A DNA stretch of 64,000 nt from Aquisalimonas lutea (GTDB taxonomy: Bacteria > Pseudomonadota > Gammaproteobacteria > Nitrococcales > Aquisalimonadaceae), in contig NZ_JAUFPK010000001.1 in the NCBI RefSeq assembly GCF_030409225.1, positions 249,284 to 313,283 of the forward strand, written 5' to 3'. The notes below the pieces were generated by a model. That model was given only the letters and a program-made list of their open reading frames with translations, was not told where the DNA came from and searched no databases. Positions 17,531 to 24,724 of this stretch are shown here, in pieces. Each line of letters opens with the position of its first letter. The stretch's first letter is position 1. The translations under genes were made by a program, and so were the position numbers.

Positions 17531-18100
17531 ATGCCGAACAAACCCGCGATCCTCGATACCCGCACCGTCGCTCGCTCCCGGCTGTTCCGGATCGAGGCGG
17601 TGGAGCTGCGCTTCGACAACGGCACCCAGGTGGAATTCGAGCGCATGCGCGGCTCCGGCCGGGTGGGGGCGGTCATCGTCGTGCCCGTGCTGCGCGATGA
17701 CACCCTGGTCCTCATCCGCGAGTACGGCGTGGGCGTGGAACGCTACGAGCTGGGCCTGCCCAAGGGCCGCGTGGAGCCCGGCGAGGACCTGCTGGCGGCC
17801 GCCAACCGCGAGATCATGGAGGAGATCGGCTACGCCGCCGAGCGCCTGACGCCGATCCGCGCCCTGAGCCTGGCCCCGGGCTACTTCGGCCACCATACCC
17901 AGGTGATCCTCGCCGAGGGCCTGTATCCCCAGTCCGCCCCCGGAGACGAGCCCGAGCCCCTGGAAGTCGTCGAGCGCCCCTTGGACGAGCTGGAAGCGCT
18001 CGTCATGGAGGAGGAGTTCAGCGAGGGGCGCTCCATTGCCGCCCTCTACCTGGCCCGGGATTTCATCCGCCGCCGGCAGGGAGGAAGCGAGGCGCGGTGA
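17531..18100 (+). CDS. nudE: ADP compounds hydrolase NudE
   Basis: 189 aa Nudix hydrolase. The Nudix box GRVEPGEDLLAAANREIMEEIGY matches GX5EX7REUXEEXGU. A SLAPGYFGHHTQVILAEGLYP segment follows, typical of NudE and related ADP-ribose-type enzymes. It hydrolyses ADP-ribose, Ap3A or NADH to nucleotide monophosphates. The stop overlaps the GTG start of cysQ (GTGA), so the two are translationally coupled. Confidence 0.92.
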   Translation: MPNKPAILDTRTVARSRLFRIEAVELRFDNGTQVEFERMRGSGRVGAVIVVPVLRDDTLVLIREYGVGVERYELGLPKGRVEPGEDLLAAANREIMEEIGYAAERLTPIRALSLAPGYFGHHTQVILAEGLYPQSAPGDEPEPLEVVERPLDELEALVMEEEFSEGRSIAALYLARDFIRRRQGGSEAR

Positions 18101-18915
18101 ACCGCGATGCCCTGCGACGGCTTCTGCCCCAGGCCTGCCAGATCGCGCGCCGGGCGGGCCAGGCGGTGCTGCGTATCTACCGGGACGATTTCGCCGTGGC
18201 GACCAAGGCGGATACCTCCCTCATCACGCCGGCCGACGACCGGGCCAACGAGATCATCCGCGACGCCCTGGCCCGCCTGACGCCGGCGCTGCCCGTCGTC
18301 TCCGAGGAGACCACGGCGCCCGCCTTCCGCGAGAGACGCGGCTGGCGGCATTACTGGCTCGTGGACCCCCTGGACGGGACGCGGGAGTTCGTGGCCCGGT
18401 CCGACCAGTTCGCCGTCAACATCGCCCTGGTGGAAGACCATCGCCCGGTCCTGGGTGTCGTCCACGCCCCGGCTCTCGGCGTGACCTGGTTCGGCGGCCC
18501 CGGGCTGGGCGCATTCCGCCAGGCCGAGGGGGAGGAACCGCTGTCCATCCGCGCGGCCCCCCGCGTGCGCCACCCGCTGCGCGTGGTGCTGGGCCGCCGG
18601 AACCCCGGACCGCGGACCCGCGCCGCGCTGGCGGAGCTCCCGGAGCACGACACCCGCGTGTGGGGCGCGGCGCTGAAGTTCTGCCTGATCGCCGAGGGCG
18701 GTGCGGACCTGTTCCCGCGCTACGGCCCCATCTCCGAGTGGGACATGGCCGCCCCGCAGGCCATTCTCGAGGCCGCCGGCGGCCACCTCGCGGACATGGC
18801 CACCCTGCGCCCGGTGCGCTACAACACCCGGCGCGCCCTGACCACCAGCGACGTGCTCGCCTATGCCGACGACCGGGTGGACTGGCGGCGATACCTGCTG
18901 AATGAAGAAACTTGA
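18097..18915 (+). CDS. cysQ: 3'(2'),5'-bisphosphate nucleotidase CysQ
   Basis: 272 aa, FIG/IMPase superfamily. The metal-binding motifs are SEET (about residue 68), WLVDPLDGTREF and the C-terminal EWDMAAPQAILEAAGG. It converts 3'-phosphoadenosine 5'-phosphate (PAP) to AMP, removing an inhibitor formed during sulfate assimilation. GTG start inside the nudE stop region (4-bp overlap). Ends 41 bp from the convergent DUF2007 gene. Confidence 0.94.
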   Translation: MNRDALRRLLPQACQIARRAGQAVLRIYRDDFAVATKADTSLITPADDRANEIIRDALARLTPALPVVSEETTAPAFRERRGWRHYWLVDPLDGTREFVARSDQFAVNIALVEDHRPVLGVVHAPALGVTWFGGPGLGAFRQAEGEEPLSIRAAPRVRHPLRVVLGRRNPGPRTRAALAELPEHDTRVWGAALKFCLIAEGGADLFPRYGPISEWDMAAPQAILEAAGGHLADMATLRPVRYNTRRALTTSDVLAYADDRVDWRRYLLNEET

Positions 18916-18956
18916 GGGCACGGAACCGCGGTCCCCGCTGCGGGTGCCGTCAGGGT

Positions 18957-19277
18957 CTACTCCTCCCGGGGCCGCCGGGTGCCGCAGTTCCAGCACTGAC
19001 CGAACTGGGGCTCCAGCTCCTCGCCGCAGCCCGGGCAGCGCCAGTGGCTCCCCGCGGCGGGACCTTCGGCCTGGGCCTCGCGAATGATCTCCTCGGCGCG
19101 GTCGTGATCGATGGCCCGCTCCACCCACAGCTCCGGCCACACGGCCGTGGGCGGCAGCTCGCCGGCGCCGCCGACCAGGCCCATGTTGCGCGTGAAGCAG
19201 CGGATGCCCTCCAGCTCCAGGAGGTTGCGCATGTGCCCCACCAGGAGTGGACTGTCGGTGCTGTAGACGCGTTTCAT
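18957..19277 (-). CDS. DUF2007 domain protein with C-terminal zinc ribbon
   Basis: 106 aa. The N-terminal half (MKRVYSTDSPLLVGHMRNLLELEGI) is the DUF2007 'putative signal transducing protein' fold, a PII-like small domain. The C-terminus adds a zinc-ribbon-like CPGC-x10-CWNC module. No membrane segment. Function is unknown. A REP element lies 37 bp upstream of the start. Confidence 0.85.
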   Translation of the reverse strand: MKRVYSTDSPLLVGHMRNLLELEGIRCFTRNMGLVGGAGELPPTAVWPELWVERAIDHDRAEEIIREAQAEGPAAGSHWRCPGCGEELEPQFGQCWNCGTRRPREE

Positions 19278-19313
19278 GGCAGTTGCCGGACCCTTGGGGA
19301 TGCCTGGAAACGG

Positions 19314-19336
19314 ATCGCGGCTGAAGCCGCTCCCAC
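19314..19336. repeat. REP palindrome, GCGGCT subfamily
   Basis: Core GCGGCTGAAGCCGC with CTCCCAC head, between the DUF2007 and ackA genes. Confidence 0.85.
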
Positions 19337-19354
19337 GTGTGCTTCACCCAGGGA

Positions 19355-20524
19355 CTACGATAGCAGCGCCCGGGTGTGGCGGGCGATCATGCCCTCCTCG
19401 TCCGTGGGGATGACCAGCACCGGCGGGCTGCCCTCGGCCTGCACGGCGCGGCGGTTGGCCCGGTTGGCCTCGGTATCGAGCCGGAACCCCAGCCATGCCA
19501 GCTGCTCGACGATGCCCTGGCGCACCGCGGCGGCGTTCTCGCCGATGCCGGCGGTGAACACCAGCGCATCCAGACCGCCCAGCGCCACGGCCAGGGAGCC
19601 GATCTCGCGGGCAGCGCGGTAGACGTAGGTGGCCACCGCCTCGGCGGCGGCCGGGGCGTCGCTGTCCAGGAGCTGGCGCATGTCGTGGCTGATGCCGGAC
19701 ATGCCCAGCAGCCCCGAGCGATGGTAGAGCATGTCCTCGATCTCGTCGCGGCTGAGCCCCTGATCCAGCAGGTACAGCACCACCCCCGGGTCCAGGGCGC
19801 CGCACCGCTGCCCCATGGGCAGGCCGTCCAGCGCCGTGAAGCCCATGCTCGTCGCCACGCTGCGGCCGGCATCCAGGGCGCACAGGCTGGCGCCGTTGCC
19901 CAGGTGCCCGACGATCACCCGCCGCTGCGCCAGATCCGGGTAGTCCTGCGCCAGGCGCGCGGCAACGGCCTCGTAGGACAGCCCGTGGAAGCCGTAGCGC
20001 AGCACGCCGCGCTGCGTCCACTCCCGGGGCAGGGCGAAGCGCTGTGCCACCGCCGGCTGGGTGCGATGGAACGCGGTATCGAAGCATCCCACCTGGGGCA
20101 GCTCCGGGCGCAGCTCCGCCAGGGCGCGGGCGGGGGCCAGGTTGTGGGGCTGGTGCAGCGGCGCCAGGCCGGACAGCGCCTCCAGGGCGTCCATGTTCGC
20201 GTCCGTCAGCCGGACCGGGGCATGGAAATCCGTGCCGCCGTGGACGATGCGGTGTCCGACGGCATGCAGGCTGCCGTAGCCCACGTGCTCGTCCAGCCAG
20301 TCCAGCAGGCGCTGCAGCGCGTGGCGGTGCGTCGATTCGGCCAGATCCTCCTCGGCGGTTTCGCCCCCGGCCGTGGTCATGCGCAGTCGCGGGCGGTCAC
20401 CCCCCAGGCCGTGGGCCTGCCCCTTGCGGTCCGGGCCGCCCCCGGGCGCATCCCAGGGATAGACGGCGAACTTGATGCTCGACGAGCCCGCGTTCAGCAC
20501 CAGCAGGGTGGCATCGGCGCTCAC
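19355..20524 (-). CDS. ackA: Acetate kinase
   Basis: 389 aa. ASKHA-fold kinase with LVLNAGSSSIKFAVY at the N-terminus, GHRIVHGG, FDTAFH, RYGFHGLSYE and FTAGIGENAAAVR, all diagnostic of acetate kinase. It interconverts acetyl phosphate plus ADP and acetate plus ATP. GTG start overlapping the upstream pta-like stop by four bases. It is the last gene of a fabI-pta-ackA operon. Propionate or butyrate kinase activity is also possible in this family. Confidence 0.95.
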   Translation of the reverse strand: MSADATLLVLNAGSSSIKFAVYPWDAPGGGPDRKGQAHGLGGDRPRLRMTTAGGETAEEDLAESTHRHALQRLLDWLDEHVGYGSLHAVGHRIVHGGTDFHAPVRLTDANMDALEALSGLAPLHQPHNLAPARALAELRPELPQVGCFDTAFHRTQPAVAQRFALPREWTQRGVLRYGFHGLSYEAVAARLAQDYPDLAQRRVIVGHLGNGASLCALDAGRSVATSMGFTALDGLPMGQRCGALDPGVVLYLLDQGLSRDEIEDMLYHRSGLLGMSGISHDMRQLLDSDAPAAAEAVATYVYRAAREIGSLAVALGGLDALVFTAGIGENAAAVRQGIVEQLAWLGFRLDTEANRANRRAVQAEGSPPVLVIPTDEEGMIARHTRALLS

Positions 20525-21471
20525 GTCATCCTCCCCTTGCGCTGGTGCTCGGCCAGCAGCAGCGCGACGGCGCAGGAGGCGGTCCGCGAGAACAGGTCAT
20601 CGGCGCGGCTGGTGAGCACGACGGGCACCCGGGCACCGAGGACGATGCCGGCGGCCTCGGCGTCGGCCAGGTAGTGGAGCTGCTTGCCCAGCATGTTGGC
20701 GGACTCCAGGTCCGGTGCCAGCAGGATATCCGCCAGCCCCGCCACCTCGGAGCGGATCCCCTTGGTGCGTGCCGCCTCCTCGGAGATGGCATTGTCGAAC
20801 CCCAGGGGGCCGTCCAGGCGGCCGCCCCGGATCTGGCCGCGATCGGCCATCTTGCACAGCGCCGCGGCATCGATGGTGGAGCGGATCTGCGGGTTCACCT
20901 CCTCGGTGGCCGAGAGAATGGCCACCCGGGGGTTGTCCACGTCCAGGGCCCGGGCGAGATCGATGGCGTTGCGCGTGATGTCCGCCTTGGTGAGAAGATC
21001 CGGCTCGATGTTCAGCGCCGAGTCGGTGATCAGCAGCGGCCGCGGGTAGGTGGGCACGTCCATGGTCCAGACATGGCTCATGCGGCGCTCGGTGCGCAGC
21101 CCGCCGCCGCGCGCCACCACGGCGCGCATGAGCTCGTCGGTGTGCAGCTTGCCCTTCATCAGCGCCCCGACATGCCCCCGCGCGGCCATGTGAACCGCGG
21201 TCTCCGCGGCTTCATGGCTGTGCTCGGTGGCGACGATCTCGGCCTGCCCCAGATCGAGGCCGTTCGCATCCGCGCACGCGCGGATCTTGTGCTCCGGGCC
21301 GACCAGGACCGGCGCGATCAACCCGCGCCGGGCGGCCTCCAGGGCCCCGGCCAGGCTGGCTTCGTCCACGGGGTGGACGACGGCCATGCGCAGCGCCTCC
21401 AGCCCCTGTGCCTGCTCCAGCAGCCGGTTGAGCTGGCGGTGGTGCTCCCGCGGGATGTCCGTATTCCCCAT
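20521..21471 (-). CDS. Phosphate acetyl/butyryltransferase family protein
   Basis: 316 aa. Single-domain PTA_PTB fold: MKGKLHTDELMRAVV, LITDSALNIEPDLLTK, AILSATEEVNPQIRSTIDA and ADILLAPDLESANMLGKQL. It is expected to transfer acyl groups between CoA and phosphate, giving acyl phosphate for the adjacent kinase. It is the short form, not the long E. coli Pta with regulatory domains. The start at 21471 has GGAGG six bases upstream. Acetyl versus longer-acyl preference cannot be decided. Confidence 0.92.
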   Translation of the reverse strand: MGNTDIPREHHRQLNRLLEQAQGLEALRMAVVHPVDEASLAGALEAARRGLIAPVLVGPEHKIRACADANGLDLGQAEIVATEHSHEAAETAVHMAARGHVGALMKGKLHTDELMRAVVARGGGLRTERRMSHVWTMDVPTYPRPLLITDSALNIEPDLLTKADITRNAIDLARALDVDNPRVAILSATEEVNPQIRSTIDAAALCKMADRGQIRGGRLDGPLGFDNAISEEAARTKGIRSEVAGLADILLAPDLESANMLGKQLHYLADAEAAGIVLGARVPVVLTSRADDLFSRTASCAVALLLAEHQRKGRMT

Positions 21472-21481
21472 GTCCGCCTCC

Positions 21482-22255
21482 TCAGCCGAGAACGTGATAG
21501 CCGGCATCAATATAGGTGATATTGCCGGTGAGTGTCTTCGCCCGGTCGCTCACCAGGAACGCGGCCATGGCACCGACATCGTCGATGTCCGCCAGGCTGT
21601 GCTGGGGCGCCCGCTCGCGGGTGCGCTCCAGGAGCTCGTCGAAGCGCTGGATTCCGGATGCCGCCCGGGTCTTCAGCGGGCCCGGCGACAGCGCATGCAC
21701 ACGGATGCCCTGCGGCCCGAGCTCGGCGGCGGCGTAGCGCACGCTGGATTCCAGGGCCGCCTTCACCGGGCCCATGAGGTTGTAGTCCTCCACGACCTTG
21801 TCGGCGCCGTAGAACGTCACGGTGAGCAGCGTGCCGCCGTCGGGCATCAGCGGCTCGGCCTGCCGGGCCATGCGCAGGAAGCTGTGGCAGGACACGTCCA
21901 TGGCCTGGAGGAAGCCCGCCTGGCTGCTGTCCACCACGCGCCCGTGGAGGTCCTCCCGGGGCGCGAAGGCGATGGAGTGCAGCAGGAAGTCGAGCCGGCC
22001 CCACCGGGATTCAATGGCGTCGAATACGGCTTCCAGCTGGCCCGGCTCACGGACGTCGCAGGGCAGGAACAGGTCGGCGCCGACACGCTCGGCCAGCGGC
22101 TCGACGTAGGGGCGGGCCTTGTCGTTGAGGTAGGTAAGCGCGAGCTCGGCGCCGAGCTCGTGGAAGGCGCGGGCACAGGCCCAGGCGATGGAATCCTCGT
22201 TGGCAACGCCGACGACCAGCCCGCGCTTGCCCTGCAGAGACAGAAAATCCGACAT
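21482..22255 (-). CDS. fabI: Enoyl-[acyl-carrier-protein] reductase, FabI-like
   Basis: 257 aa short-chain dehydrogenase of the FabI type: GVANEDSIAWACARAF at the cofactor site, LLHSIAFAP, and the YNLMGPVKAALE active-site helix with Tyr and Lys. Relative to E. coli FabI, the residue aligned with Y146 appears to be Phe (TFYGADK). It reduces trans-2-enoyl-ACP with NADH. The start is chosen after AAGGGG. It lies 10 bp upstream of the pta-like gene and so shares its operon, an arrangement that suggests a specialised paralogue rather than the sole housekeeping reductase. Confidence 0.88.
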   Translation of the reverse strand: MSDFLSLQGKRGLVVGVANEDSIAWACARAFHELGAELALTYLNDKARPYVEPLAERVGADLFLPCDVREPGQLEAVFDAIESRWGRLDFLLHSIAFAPREDLHGRVVDSSQAGFLQAMDVSCHSFLRMARQAEPLMPDGGTLLTVTFYGADKVVEDYNLMGPVKAALESSVRYAAAELGPQGIRVHALSPGPLKTRAASGIQRFDELLERTRERAPQHSLADIDDVGAMAAFLVSDRAKTLTGNITYIDAGYHVLG

Positions 22256-22332
22256 AGCGGCAACCCCTTTATCGCCACCACCCCGGGGCGCCCGCCGCCC
22301 GGGATGGTGCACTGCATCGAGACGCGTCCAGG

Positions 22333-23232
22333 CTACCCTTTCCGCCCTCCCTCGTCTTGATCCGGATCAGCTTCGCGGGTTCCGTCCTCCGCCCCGGCGC
22401 CGCGCGTCACCGGGAAAGGACCCGTACCGCTGCCGGCGTAAAGGCTGAGATGGGGGAACGGGATCTCGATGCCGCGGGCATCGAACTCCTTCTTGACCTC
22501 CAGGGGCAGGCTGTTGCGCAGGTCCAGGAAGTTCTCCCGCAGCGCCCACACGGAGAACTGCAGGTCCACGGACGAGGCCCCGAACCCCTGGAAGAAGATC
22601 TGCGGCCGGGGCTCCTCCAGGCACAGGGGGTTGGCGTCGGCGGCGGCCTCCAGCGCCTCCCGCACGCGGTCCAGGTCCTCCCTGTAGGCCACACCCAGCA
22701 TGAGGTCGTAGCGGCGGATGGGAAAGCGCGAGTAGTTGGTTACCTGCGCCTTGACCAGGGTTTCGTTGGGCACGCGCACGAACAGGTTGTCCCGGGTGCG
22801 CATCTTCACCGAGAGCAGGTCGATGGAAAGCACCTCGCCCGTCGCCTCGTTGGCCACCTGGATGAAGTCGCCGATCTGGAAGGGCCGCTCGGCAATGAGG
22901 AACAGCCCGCTGATGAGGTTGGACGCGGAGGTCTGGGACGCGAAGCCGATGGCGACGGTGAGGATGCCGGCCGCGCCGAGCAGGACGCCGAGGCGGAAGC
23001 CCAGCTGATGCAGCGCCGAGGCGATCGCCAGGCCGACGATGACGTAGAAGATCACCCGGCGCAGGATGGTGGTCTGGTGCAGATCGAGCCGCAGGGCCAG
23101 GACGCGGCCGGCGGCGCGGGAGACCACCCGGGCCAGTAGCATGCCCACCCCGAGGATGATCAGCGCCCGCAGCAGCCCGGCCCAGTTGAAGGCCAGCAAC
23201 TGGCTCCAGAGAGTCGTGCCGAGATCACCCAC
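22333..23232 (-). CDS. MscS-family mechanosensitive channel
   Basis: 299 aa. Three N-terminal membrane helices, the last being the pore-lining Gly/Ala-rich LLGAAGILTVAIGFASQTSASNLISG. The MscS beta domain follows (GDFIQVANEATGEVLSIDLLSVKMRTRDN, VRVPNETLVK) and a cytoplasmic domain. It protects against hypo-osmotic shock by releasing solutes. Start is GTG at 23232 with GGGGGAGA 7 nt upstream; the longer frame would translate through the upstream REP elements and is rejected. Confidence 0.92.
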   Translation of the reverse strand: MGDLGTTLWSQLLAFNWAGLLRALIILGVGMLLARVVSRAAGRVLALRLDLHQTTILRRVIFYVIVGLAIASALHQLGFRLGVLLGAAGILTVAIGFASQTSASNLISGLFLIAERPFQIGDFIQVANEATGEVLSIDLLSVKMRTRDNLFVRVPNETLVKAQVTNYSRFPIRRYDLMLGVAYREDLDRVREALEAAADANPLCLEEPRPQIFFQGFGASSVDLQFSVWALRENFLDLRNSLPLEVKKEFDARGIEIPFPHLSLYAGSGTGPFPVTRGAGAEDGTREADPDQDEGGRKG

Positions 23233-23292
23233 CTTGCATCTCCCCCTTCGTTGTCGCCGTGCTCTGCCGAGCGCCCCGGTCCCCAGGCTGCT

Positions 23293-23355
23293 GTCGGGGC
23301 TGAAGCCCCTCCCACGACGGATCTTCCACCTTGTGGGAGGGGCTTCAGCCCCGAC
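23293..23355. repeat. Inverted REP pair between MscS and DUF432 genes
   Basis: Copies at 23293-23315 and 23331-23355 in opposite orientation, core GGGGCTTCAGCCCC. A 12-bp palindrome CCGGCATGCCGG follows at 23364-23375. The cluster separates two same-strand genes and could end or stabilise transcripts. Confidence 0.9.
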
Positions 23356-23389
23356 ACACCTCACCGGCATGCCGGCTCACGGCGCAGCG

Positions 23390-24196
23390 CTAGAACAAGG
23401 CACTGAACGCCCGCACCAGGGTATTGCGTTGCGGTGCCTCCCGCGGCTCGGCAATGCGGCTGGCGCCGGCCGCCTCCGCCGGGGCGCCGCTGCCCAGGGC
23501 CAAGTCGGCCAGGCCGCCCCCGGCCTGGCGGGTCAGGGTCACCTCCTGGGTCCAGAAGCGGCCGTCGGCGTCGCGGTACAGGCTCAGGGTCGCCACCGGC
23601 AGCCTGACACGGTCCAGCAGCAGCGTCTCCTTCGCCTGGTTGCGGATCACCAGCGGCGTGATGGCGCGATACGGCAGGTGCGGATGCTCGGCCAGGTCCA
23701 GCCGGCAGCGGCTGCGGGTGGCATAGCACAGCACGCCCTCCAGGGTGTTGTCACCGAACCAGGTATCGGACAGGCGCATGCTGGGAAACTCCAGCAGCTC
23801 CCGCGCCGGCGCCCCGGCGGCCACGGTCACCCACAGCGGGTAGCTCAGGTACAGCCGCGCCGTCTCGCTGGCGGGAATGCTCAACGGCGTCAGCGGCCGC
23901 GAGACGATGGCCCGGTCCGGCAGTCGCGGGGCGATGCGCAGGGCCGTGCTGTCGCCGGTCAGCACGAACCGGTGCTCGCTGCGGTCCTCCGGCTCGCTGC
24001 GCGCCTCCTGGCGGCGTTCCAGCGTCACGCCGTCGGCGTACAGCTCGCCCGTACTCTGGTGGCGAATCAGCCATTCCCGCGGGCTGCGGTGCACATTGAG
24101 CGACAGCGGTCCCACGGTGAGCGCCAGGCTGCTGCCCACCGGCACGCTGAAATCCCCGATCCAGGCATCGGGCCGCAGCCGTTCGCTGCTGGTCAT
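23390..24196 (-). CDS. DUF432-like protein next to MscS
   Basis: 268 aa soluble-looking beta-rich protein with no signal peptide (WIGDFSVPVGSSLALTVGPLSLNVHRSPREW; LYLSYPLWVTVAAG). I believe it matches DUF432, a family repeatedly found beside mechanosensitive channel genes; this needs a profile search. Here it lies directly upstream of MscS in the same direction, separated by a REP pair, and 5 bp after the MaoC gene. A role with the channel is inferred from the neighbourhood only. Confidence 0.65.
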   Translation of the reverse strand: MTSSERLRPDAWIGDFSVPVGSSLALTVGPLSLNVHRSPREWLIRHQSTGELYADGVTLERRQEARSEPEDRSEHRFVLTGDSTALRIAPRLPDRAIVSRPLTPLSIPASETARLYLSYPLWVTVAAGAPARELLEFPSMRLSDTWFGDNTLEGVLCYATRSRCRLDLAEHPHLPYRAITPLVIRNQAKETLLLDRVRLPVATLSLYRDADGRFWTQEVTLTRQAGGGLADLALGSGAPAEAAGASRIAEPREAPQRNTLVRAFSALF

Positions 24197-24201
24197 CGAC
24201 G

Positions 24202-24627
24202 CTACACCCTTGACGGCACCATGAGCACAGCTTCACCCGTTACCACGGCCTTGTCACCCACCAGGGCTTCCGTGCGGCAGGTGACGATGTTCTTCTCGGG
24301 CATGAGCTCGCGCACTTCCACCCGGGAGACGACGCGGTCGCCGATACGCACCGGTGCGCGGAAGCGCAGCGACTGCTCCAGGTAGACGGCCCCCGGACCC
24401 GGCAGGTGCATGCCCAGCACCGCCGACAGGTACGCACCACTGAGCATGCCGTGGGCGATGCGCCCGCCGAAGCGGGTATCGGCCGCGAAGGTCTCGTCCA
24501 TGTGGAGCGGATTGAAATCGCTGCTGACCCCGGCGAAATTGGCCAGGTCCGCCTCCGTGACCGTCTTGCTGAAACCGGCCTCCATGCCGACTTCCAGATC
24601 CTCGAAACAGTATCCCCGATTCAACAT
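24202..24627 (-). CDS. MaoC-like (R)-specific enoyl-CoA hydratase, PhaJ type
   Basis: 141 aa single hot-dog domain. The hydratase-2 motif SSDFNPLHMDETFA contains the catalytic Asp and His. Further matches: RIAHGMLSGAYLSAVLG and LRFRAPVRIGD. Such enzymes hydrate trans-2-enoyl-CoA to (R)-3-hydroxyacyl-CoA, the substrate of PHA synthase, and a phaC gene lies 9 kb away. Start at 24627 after GGGAGA. Operonic with the DUF432 gene. Membership of the PHA pathway is inferred. Confidence 0.88.
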   Translation of the reverse strand: MLNRGYCFEDLEVGMEAGFSKTVTEADLANFAGVSSDFNPLHMDETFAADTRFGGRIAHGMLSGAYLSAVLGMHLPGPGAVYLEQSLRFRAPVRIGDRVVSRVEVRELMPEKNIVTCRTEALVGDKAVVTGEAVLMVPSRV

Positions 24628-24724
24628 GGGTCTCCCGGTAACACGCACCTTCCCAGAAGGATTGCAGTTAATGGCGGCGGCAGTGTAGCCCAAGCGGCTC
24701 CCCGAAACGAATGCCCTTGACGAC

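Noticed and set aside
23233-23370. N-terminal extension of the MscS frame
   Set aside because: It would translate through the REP pair; the GTG at 23232 has a strong ribosome site.
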